From assembly GCF_021530995.1 (NCBI RefSeq), contig NZ_JADYTF010000004.1:1-61601 (forward strand): DNA of 61,601 nt. Reading direction: 5' to 3'. Origin of the DNA: Bacteroides caecigallinarum. GTDB lineage: Bacteria; Bacteroidota; Bacteroidia; Bacteroidales; Bacteroidaceae. A program made the position numbers and the translations under genes. Numbering within the stretch: position 1 is the stretch's first letter; every line of letters begins with the position of its first letter. This document shows, piece after piece, positions 55,787-61,601 of this stretch. The notes beneath the pieces are model-generated. The model did not search any database. It saw only the letters and a list, made by a program, of their open reading frames with translations, and had not been told where the DNA came from.

Positions 55787-57466
55787 TTATTCCACACTGA
55801 TACCCAGTGCCTTCATGTCTTCGTCTACGGTTCCAATACCTGCTATACCGAAGTTATCAACAAGTACTTTTGCCACATTAGGCGATAGGAATGCCGGAAG
55901 AGTAGGACCGAGGTGGATGTTCTTCACACCGAGCGACAGGAGTGCGAGCAGAACGATTACCGCTTTCTGTTCATACCAGGCGATGTTGTATGCTATAGGC
56001 AGTTCGTTCACATCGTTGAGGCCGAAGACTTCCTTAAGTTTCAGGGCTACGACAGCCAGTGAGTAACTGTCATTGCATTGTCCTGCGTCAAGAATACGAG
56101 GGATACCGTTTATATCGCCCAATGGGAGCTTGTTGTACTTATACTTCGCACATCCGGCAGTAAGGATTACACAGTCCTGCGGTAATGCCTTTGCGAACTC
56201 TGTGTAGTAGTCTCTGCTCTTCATTCTGCCGTCGCATCCTGCCATAACAATGAACTTCCTTATTGCACCGGTTTTGATTGCATCAACTACCTTGTCTGCC
56301 AGACTCAAAATCTGATTATGCGCAAATCCGCCAATTATTTCGCCTTCCTCAATCTGTGTAGGTGCGTTGCATTTCTTTGCAAGTTCAATCACTTCCGAGA
56401 AGTCTTTTACCCCGTTCTTGTTTGCCGTGATATGTTTCCAGCCCGGATAACCGGTAGAGTTGGTTGTGAAAATTCTGTTTTTATAAACAGCATTCGAAGT
56501 AGGAGGGACGATACAGTTTGTGGTGAATATAACCGGTCCGTTGAACGAAGAGAATTCCTCACGCTGCTTCCACCATGCGTTACCATAGTTGCCGATGAAA
56601 TGCTTATATTTCTTGAATGCGGGGTAGTAGTGTGCCGGCAACATCTCGCTATGTGTATATACATCCACTCCTGTGCCTTCAGTCTGTTTCAATAATTCCT
56701 CTATGTCGTGCAGGTCATGTCCGCTTATCAATATTCCCGGATTTGTTCCTACACCGATATTTACCTTTGTAATTTCCGGATTTCCGTAAGTTTCCGTATT
56801 TGCCTTGTCCAATAGAGCCATGACCTTCACTCCTGTTTCGCCAACGGCAAGAGTTAATGCTGTAAGCTCGTTTGCCGATAAGTTGCCGACTGTGATTTTT
56901 CTTATCGTAGACTGCATGAAGGCATGTATGTTTTCGTCATTATATCCCAGGCGCATGGCATGCTCGTGATATGCAGCCATACCTTTCAGACCATATATAA
57001 TAAGCTCTTTCAGCGAGCGGATGTCCTCATTCTTTTCTCTCAGAATACCAACAGTTCTTGATTTCTCATCGTAGAATTTTCTGTTTTCTGTGTTCCAGAT
57101 TATTTCATCTACGGCAGGAAGCTTGATATTCTCTTTCTCTGCAATATTCTTCAGTTCAGCTTTCAGTTCCAGTCCGCGGTCAACTCTCTTCAGTATGCTT
57201 TCGTCGTCGAAATTGGCATTTGTGATAGTAGAGAACAGTGCGTCAGTCACAAAAGTGTTTATCTCTTGGCTTGTTTTGATTCCGTTTTCTCTCAATATGT
57301 CCGATATGGAGCATACTCCTCGAACTACGAACAACAGCAAGTCCATGGCTGCCGATGTTGAGCTGCTCTTGCCGCATACACCCTTGATGGTACAAGCTAT
57401 TCCCTTGGCTGTCTCCTGACACTGGAAACAGAACATTTCGTTTACTGCAATAGAATTTTCAGTCAT
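55787..57466 (-). CDS. hcp: hydroxylamine reductase / hybrid cluster protein (class I)
   Basis: A 559-residue iron-sulfur protein of nitrosative stress; Hcp reduces NO (or hydroxylamine) at its hybrid 4Fe-2O-2S cluster. The N-terminal cubane ligands are Cys13, Cys16, Cys25 and Cys31 (C-x2-C-x8-C-x5-[11 protein letters not shown] then [11 protein letters not shown]), the class I spacing. Further conserved blocks are [47 protein letters not shown] and [12 protein letters not shown]. Its TACCTTTG box (57525-57518, minus) and the GTAACA-N2-TGTTAC site upstream point to activation by the divergent Crp/Fnr-type regulator. Confidence 0.96.
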   Translation of the reverse strand: MTENSIAVNEMFCFQCQETAKGIACTIKGVCGKSSSTSAAMDLLLFVVRGVCSISDILRENGIKTSQEINTFVTDALFSTITNANFDDESILKRVDRGLELKAELKNIAEKENIKLPAVDEIIWNTENRKFYDEKSRTVGILREKNEDIRSLKELIIYGLKGMAAYHEHAMRLGYNDENIHAFMQSTIRKITVGNLSANELTALTLAVGETGVKVMALLDKANTETYGNPEITKVNIGVGTNPGILISGHDLHDIEELLKQTEGTGVDVYTHSEMLPAHYYPAFKKYKHFIGNYGNAWWKQREEFSSFNGPVIFTTNCIVPPTSNAVYKNRIFTTNSTGYPGWKHITANKNGVKDFSEVIELAKKCNAPTQIEEGEIIGGFAHNQILSLADKVVDAIKTGAIRKFIVMAGCDGRMKSRDYYTEFAKALPQDCVILTAGCAKYKYNKLPLGDINGIPRILDAGQCNDSYSLAVVALKLKEVFGLNDVNELPIAYNIAWYEQKAVIVLLALLSLGVKNIHLGPTLPAFLSPNVAKVLVDNFGIAGIGTVDEDMKALGISVE

Positions 57467-57517
57467 AATAAATGTGATTTGAATTTGTGGCTAATACTAT
57501 TGTTTATTATTTTTGTG

Positions 57518-57561
57518 CAAAGGTATTCCGTTGTTACTCTTTGTTCCGTAACAGATGTTAC
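57518..57561 (-). promoter_or_regulatory. hcp promoter with HcpR-type site
   Basis: The -7 box TACCTTTG is at 57525-57518 (minus). GTAACAGATGTTAC (57548-57561), a perfect 6+2+6 inverted repeat, is centred about 44 bp before the expected start, the class II activator position for Crp/Fnr proteins. Another GTTAC...GTAAC pair overlaps it to the left (57532-57552). Confidence 0.75.
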
Positions 57562-57601
57562 CATGACTGATAAAAATGATTAATATATTTAGGATAGGTA
57601 T

Positions 57602-58225
57602 ATGGGACGATTTTATGACATATTGGATTTCGCTCTTTTCGAAGGAGTAAACAAAGATGGTATAGCAGTATTTCTAAAGAATGCCTCCAATAAGATTTCT
57701 TCGTACAAGAAAGGTGATATTGTCGTCCTTCAGGACAGCCTGTGTAAGTCATTGTTGCTGTTGTGTCAGGGTACGCTGCTTGCCAAGATGACAAATGCTG
57801 AGGGAAAGGAGATAGTTATTGAACATCTTTCGGCTCCTGAAATGCTGGCACCGGCATTTATTTACGGAACAGAGAATAGGTTTCCCGTAACTCTGCAGGC
57901 AGAGGATGAAGTCATAATATGGTCTCTTTCGAAGGATGATTTTCTTAAGATGATGGAAACTGATGATGCTCTTCTGCGGAATTTTCTCCGTCAGATATCA
58001 GACAGGAGTGTCTTCCTAAGCCGGAAACTGAATGAATTCGCCTTGCAGAATCTTAGTACAAGAATAGTAAGCTATCTGCAGAGGAATGGTGTTATAACAA
58101 ATATCCAGGATGTTGCTTTTATCATGGGAGTGGCACGCCCGTCGCTGTCGCGTACGCTGTCGGCTATGGTTGAGGAAGGTGTATTGATAAAGACTGAAGA
58201 TGGGTATATATTGTCAAAATTGTGA
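57602..58225 (+). CDS. Crp/Fnr-family regulator (HcpR-like)
   Basis: A 207-residue regulator with a cyclic-nucleotide-type N-terminal barrel (ISSYKKGDIVVLQDSLCKSLL, FIYGTENRFPVTLQAEDEV), dimer helix (about 115-145) and a Crp-type helix-turn-helix near 165-190 (NIQDVAFIMGVARPSLSRTL). It has no N-terminal Cys set for a 4Fe-4S cluster, so it is not a true Fnr; it fits the HcpR group of haem- or NO-sensing proteins. It is divergent from hcp with 135 bp between, and the likely binding site lies in that gap. It converges on the thioredoxin gene with a hairpin between them. Confidence 0.85.
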   Translation: MGRFYDILDFALFEGVNKDGIAVFLKNASNKISSYKKGDIVVLQDSLCKSLLLLCQGTLLAKMTNAEGKEIVIEHLSAPEMLAPAFIYGTENRFPVTLQAEDEVIIWSLSKDDFLKMMETDDALLRNFLRQISDRSVFLSRKLNEFALQNLSTRIVSYLQRNGVITNIQDVAFIMGVARPSLSRTLSAMVEEGVLIKTEDGYILSKL

Positions 58226-58229
58226 GTAA

Positions 58230-58264
58230 AAATATCCTGTCATCAGAAAAACGACAGGATATTT
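58230..58264. terminator. bidirectional hairpin between crp and thioredoxin genes
   Basis: AAATATCCTGTC (58230-58241) pairs with GACAGGATATTT (58253-58264) with an 11-nt loop. A-rich and T-rich ends suit either strand. Confidence 0.8.
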
Positions 58265-58273
58265 GAGAGGTAT

Positions 58274-59455
58274 TCACAGATTTACAGAGTTCTGATATTT
58301 GGCTTTGATTATCGTTTTTACTTTTGATTTCAGATGATCTTTACCATATCCCGACCAACTGTCCAAAATTTTTCCTTCGGGAGAAATCATCACGAAATGA
58401 GGAATGCTTCTTACACCATATACAGCGCCCAGACCATTAAAACCTTTCAGATCGCTCCAATTATGCCAGGTTATGGGATATTTTTCTGAAACTTTTTTCC
58501 AGCCTTTCTTGTCCTGCAAATTAAGACTTACCACCTCAAGTTTATCTTTATACTCTTCACTGACAGCCTTCAGCTCTGGTTGTGCCATGATACAGGGACC
58601 ACATCCGTCGCTCCAGAAGTCAAGCAATACAAACTTTCCTCTTAAATCGGATATGTGGTGAATATTTCCTTCCAGATCATATATATCGCTATCAGGAGCG
58701 TCATCACCTTTCGCTGCAACAGTCGGTGGATTCAAGGCTAAATAAACAGAAGTTCCGACATCAGATTTTTTCTGCTCTTCATCGAGCATATCATAAAGCT
58801 GTCGCAATTCTTCTCTAATGGGAATATCCTTCTCGTAACTCAACATTCGTGCAAGACCTTCAAGTTCCTTCAGCCAGGCTGCATTGATGTCTGAGTCCAG
58901 CATTATTTTTGCAATCCTCTTATATATGATATTAAATTGTATATCATCTCTTATTTTATTCAAACTGTCTGCTATGGTCTTCATCCTTTGATTTCTTTCC
59001 ATAGCATAAGCTCTGTAGTATTTATTTGTTTCTATGGACAGACGCTGGACTTCTTTCCATTCGTTCAAGGAAGCTTTAATAAGTTTCTGCCTGAATTTCT
59101 GTTCGTTTAAATTGCTTTCTACGTCCCATGTGAAAATATAACGGTCCTTTCCAGTTATACTGACATCGCACCCTTTCTTCACCCATAAATCAAGAGGCAT
59201 GGAAGGAAAATTATCCGAGCGTAACACTATCATTACATTTCTTAAATTGTCGTCCTCAGGGGTATATGCAAATCTGAATTTTCCGTCAATGATAGTATCA
59301 GCCATCAGGCATTTCCCCACACCTCCTTCATTTGAAAACAGTTGTATGACCATTCCGTCATCTACATCTTTAAGCTGACCTTCGATTCTTACTTCATCGT
59401 GCTTTGGAGTGCAAGAAGCAAGCAATAATATAATAGATAATAGTATTGTTTTCAT
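58274..59455 (-). CDS. DUF4369/TlpA-like thioredoxin lipoprotein
   Basis: A 393-residue lipoprotein (start at MKTILLSIILLLASC; the frame extends to 59473, but the shorter start gives a proper signal). The N-terminal DUF4369-like sandwich (about 25-105) is followed by a helical linker with many Arg/Lys/Glu and then a thioredoxin domain with active-site CGPC (Cys285, Cys288 in FWSDGCGPCIMAQ) and the cis-Pro block RSIPHFVMISPEGKI. It should act as a periplasmic or surface-facing thiol oxidoreductase. It is last in the unit blaI-M56-thioredoxin, starting 24 bp after the M56 stop, so it may be one of the controlled outputs. Confidence 0.9.
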   Translation of the reverse strand: MKTILLSIILLLASCTPKHDEVRIEGQLKDVDDGMVIQLFSNEGGVGKCLMADTIIDGKFRFAYTPEDDNLRNVMIVLRSDNFPSMPLDLWVKKGCDVSITGKDRYIFTWDVESNLNEQKFRQKLIKASLNEWKEVQRLSIETNKYYRAYAMERNQRMKTIADSLNKIRDDIQFNIIYKRIAKIMLDSDINAAWLKELEGLARMLSYEKDIPIREELRQLYDMLDEEQKKSDVGTSVYLALNPPTVAAKGDDAPDSDIYDLEGNIHHISDLRGKFVLLDFWSDGCGPCIMAQPELKAVSEEYKDKLEVVSLNLQDKKGWKKVSEKYPITWHNWSDLKGFNGLGAVYGVRSIPHFVMISPEGKILDSWSGYGKDHLKSKVKTIIKAKYQNSVNL

Positions 59456-59479
59456 ATTAATCCCATTTATCATGCTGTA

Positions 59480-61075
59480 TTAATGTTCCAGATTCATTCT
59501 CAGTAGATAGGCTTTTCTCAGCACTTGTTTTAAATCATATACCGTGCCTTCGGAAGCATCTGAAGGATACTTCAACGAAACCGTCAGTTTCTGGATATCG
59601 TATGATTCCAAAACAGAACTTATCGCTTTCTTCAAGTCGGAGATAGAGAAATCGCTCAGGCTCATGACTTCCTTGGCTTCATTTATGAATCTTATTTTAT
59701 ACCCGTTTAGCACAGTTTCATCACTGGTTGTTTGTGGAGGATTATTTGTGCCTACTTTGGGATAAGTATAAAACAACCTGGGTTGCATACATTTATCTAC
59801 AACGTTACTTGGATACTCCTTTTTAAGCTCCGTATTTGCCAGACTGTATGCGCTTCTTACATTTCTTTTTATTTCATTTATGGCTTCCATTCTGGTGTTT
59901 CTGTCAGCTTTTATACATATAACTACCGGGCGGCAATCCTCTTTTTCCCTATTATACTCTTCTGTAAATTTTCCGACTAATACATCCTTTATCCTGTTAG
60001 TAGTATTATCGTCTATTTCTATCATAACAATATCCCTGTTAAGCAAATACTCATTACTTTTGTTCACATAGAGATCAACCACTATTTTATCATCATTAGA
60101 GTTGATTTCCGATAACAGATTGTCCGAATAATCTATCCGTACGGAATCCTTAACATTAGTCGGGACATAACTGCTCAGACTTTTTACTTCAGGAGTAGCA
60201 AAAACATACAGAACTCCTGCCACGATAGGGACTGCCGGCAAAATTCTAAGCCGTGCCCACTTGCTGTTTTTCTTTTTCAACATCATAGAAATACGTTTTT
60301 TAAGTGAATTATTGGAGAATCCGTGAGCCATTGAGTAGAGCCTTGAACCCACAGCTTTCTCTACTAGTAATAATTGATATTTGGTTGCATCGATGCCACA
60401 GTCTAATACTCCTTTGTCCGCTTGATATTCATGTATGGACTTCAATTCCTTCTTTAACAGCCATACTAAAGGATTGAACCAATGGAATACCAGCACTATC
60501 TGCAGAAACAAATCATCATAGAAATGCCTGTTCGCTACATGTATCGTCTCATGAACACATATCGGGGAGAATTTATTGTAATCATCATAAGATACTATGA
60601 TATGATTCCATAAACTGAAAGGACGTATCTCTTTTCTTGTCAGCATCCATTTCACTCCGTTACACTCCATGCAGTCCATTCCTTTTATTACATTCATCAC
60701 CCTTATATAGCTTGTGACCAATGATAATAGCATAATCATTGACCCTGCCAGATATACTATAGTGAGAATCTCAAAAATAAGACCTGAATTGGTTGATACT
60801 TGGTTCTCGGATACGTTATTTTTTATCTCTGCCAAATCCTGACTATTTACTGACATTGCCATTTCTTCAAGTGCATGGAAAGAAACCGGAGCGGAAACAT
60901 CTTTTTCTATTTCCAGTGAAACAAACGGAAGAAACATACACGCCACAGTTCCGGTAATTATAACATAACGGTTGAACTGGAAATGTGTAGTAGAAGATAA
61001 AAACAGTTTGTAGAATATATAAAGTAATAACAGACAAAAACTGCTTTTCAATATATAGAATAATAAGGTTATCAT
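59480..61075 (-). CDS. M56 (BlaR1-like) protein with ExbD-like periplasmic repeats
   Basis: A 531-residue membrane protein. Residues 1-320 are the M56 unit with helices near 5-25, 36-53 and 100-122, zinc motif HETIH (175-179), Glu216 in HEYQAD, and a helix near 285-300. The region about 328-430 resembles the periplasmic part of ExbD: VVICIKADRNTRMEAINEI, then VRSAYSLANTELKKEY. A second, more diverged unit lies at about 453-531 (SLKYPSDASEG, TVYDLKQVLRKAYLL). A BlaI gene precedes it (11 bp gap) and a thioredoxin lipoprotein follows. Role inferred: zinc-protease-type sensor; the ExbD-like part may bind TonB or peptidoglycan. Confidence 0.85.
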   Translation of the reverse strand: MITLLFYILKSSFCLLLLYIFYKLFLSSTTHFQFNRYVIITGTVACMFLPFVSLEIEKDVSAPVSFHALEEMAMSVNSQDLAEIKNNVSENQVSTNSGLIFEILTIVYLAGSMIMLLSLVTSYIRVMNVIKGMDCMECNGVKWMLTRKEIRPFSLWNHIIVSYDDYNKFSPICVHETIHVANRHFYDDLFLQIVLVFHWFNPLVWLLKKELKSIHEYQADKGVLDCGIDATKYQLLLVEKAVGSRLYSMAHGFSNNSLKKRISMMLKKKNSKWARLRILPAVPIVAGVLYVFATPEVKSLSSYVPTNVKDSVRIDYSDNLLSEINSNDDKIVVDLYVNKSNEYLLNRDIVMIEIDDNTTNRIKDVLVGKFTEEYNREKEDCRPVVICIKADRNTRMEAINEIKRNVRSAYSLANTELKKEYPSNVVDKCMQPRLFYTYPKVGTNNPPQTTSDETVLNGYKIRFINEAKEVMSLSDFSISDLKKAISSVLESYDIQKLTVSLKYPSDASEGTVYDLKQVLRKAYLLRMNLEH

Positions 61076-61086
61076 ATAATAGCTCT

Positions 61087-61452
61087 TTATTGTTTACGGT
61101 TATTCTCTATTTCGGATATCAGTTTCTTAAGCTCTTCCAGATCCATTTTCTGATCTTCGATGAACTGCGAAACCACCTTGGTATAAGAGTTGTCGTAATA
61201 TTGTGAAATAATATCACTCAATGCGGAACCATGATATTGCTTTCTGGTTATTTTAGCTTCGTATTGATAGGTATTCCCAAGAGGTCTGTAATAGACAAAT
61301 CCTTTTTCAACAAGCAGTTTTACCAATGTAGCTACAGTGTTATAATGAGGTTTGGGCTCTTTATAGAACGCCAGCATCTCACGTATGAACATTGGGCCGT
61401 TATCCCAAAGAATGTCCATTATTTCTTCTTCTTTCAATGTCAGTTTTTTCAT
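61087..61452 (-). CDS. second BlaI/MecI-family repressor
   Basis: A 121-residue winged-helix protein closely similar to the BlaI at 55.2-55.6 kb (shared KEEEIMxLxWxxGPxFxxExL and PHxNTxxTxV patterns). It is the first visible gene of the unit blaI-M56-thioredoxin. Only 27-29 bp separate its ATG from the 3' end of a group II intron, so any operator like the 21-bp palindromes of the first system must lie upstream of the intron, outside the window. Confidence 0.92.
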   Translation of the reverse strand: MKKLTLKEEEIMDILWDNGPMFIREMLAFYKEPKPHYNTVATLVKLLVEKGFVYYRPLGNTYQYEAKITRKQYHGSALSDIISQYYDNSYTKVVSQFIEDQKMDLEELKKLISEIENNRKQ

Positions 61453-61478
61453 ATTTGCGAAATATTTTAAATTGTGTT

Positions 61479-61601
61479 ATGTAGGTCGGCGGCATTGCTG
61501 CCGCTTTCCCCATTAAGAACTGTACGTGCGACTTTCACCGCATACAGCTCCGATAATTCTAAATTTAATTCTCATAAAATTAAATCGGCTCATAATCATC
61601 T
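61479..61601 (-). mobile_element. 3' end of a group II intron (domains V and VI), truncated by the window
   Basis: On the minus strand bases 61550-61517 read as a 34-nt domain V: GAGCTGTATGCGG, TGAAAG and CGCACGTACAGTTC, with the catalytic AGC triad, GAAA loop and two-nucleotide bulge region. Domain VI follows (61516 to about 61481) with GGGGAAAGCGGC and GCCGCCGACCTAC; the unpaired A before CCTAC is the likely branch point. The 3' splice junction is near 61481-61479. The rest, including the intron-encoded protein, lies beyond the window; a frame ending DDYEPI with stop at 61582-61580 may be its C-terminus. Confidence 0.88.

Overview
The window is a chromosomal segment of a Bacteroidales bacterium, most likely Bacteroides or Phocaeicola. 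The reasons are the repeated TAnnTTTG -7 boxes with TTG or TTTG near -33, the near absence of Shine-Dalgarno sequences, the gene order uppS-bamA-ompH-ompH-murI, and many SpII lipoproteins and M56/BlaI pairs. It cannot be placed to species by reading alone. Function calls rest on motifs and family resemblance recognised by eye; no search was run.

Layout. 1-0.8 kb: 3' part of an IS30-family transposase gene. 0.87-1.83 kb: tRNA-Met(CAT), its terminator, an MntA/HepT (MNT-HEPN) toxin-antitoxin pair, then a decayed second copy of the tRNA 3' half plus terminator, so the TA pair sits between two copies of one repeat. 2.0-11.2 kb: a one-direction glycan operon of GH29 fucosidase, CBM9/GHL10-like hydrolase, PNGase F-like amidase, GH2 beta-galactosidase and a Gfo/Idh/MocA protein, read as a small N-glycan degradation locus without SusC/SusD. 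11.2-38 kb: mostly housekeeping genes: MATE pump, glyS, metA, U32 hydroxylase, uppS, bamA, two ompH/skp, murI, then the reverse operon aroQ-pyk-OMT-rbfA-ftsX-like, xerC/D, a large TPR lipoprotein, comM, a CDF transporter and metG. 38-46 kb: a surface polysaccharide cluster with a flippase and six glycosyltransferases or likely glycosyltransferases of mixed base composition.

46-61.6 kb: mainly regulation and envelope. Reverse-strand genes are rmuC, a TonB-dependent beta-barrel protein, a GIN-domain lipoprotein, and an ABC transporter with a GntR/YtrA-type repressor whose likely operator lies over the ABC promoter. Next comes a BlaI repressor with an M56 sensor protein carrying SusC-like and TonB domains, preceded by two abutting 21-bp operators. 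Then hcp and a divergent Crp/Fnr (HcpR-like) regulator share a GTAACA-N2-TGTTAC site. The last operon is BlaI, an M56 protein with ExbD-like repeats, and a thioredoxin lipoprotein; a group II intron 3' end (domains V and VI) lies just upstream of this second blaI and runs off the window.

The most unusual material is the pair of BlaI/M56 systems, one M56 protein ending in TonB and SusC-plug-like sequence and the other in ExbD-like sequence, which suggests sensors coupled to the TonB-ExbB-ExbD machinery. Next are the 11-bp-phased TTTAAA arrays upstream of two unrelated genes (17.9 and 35.8 kb).
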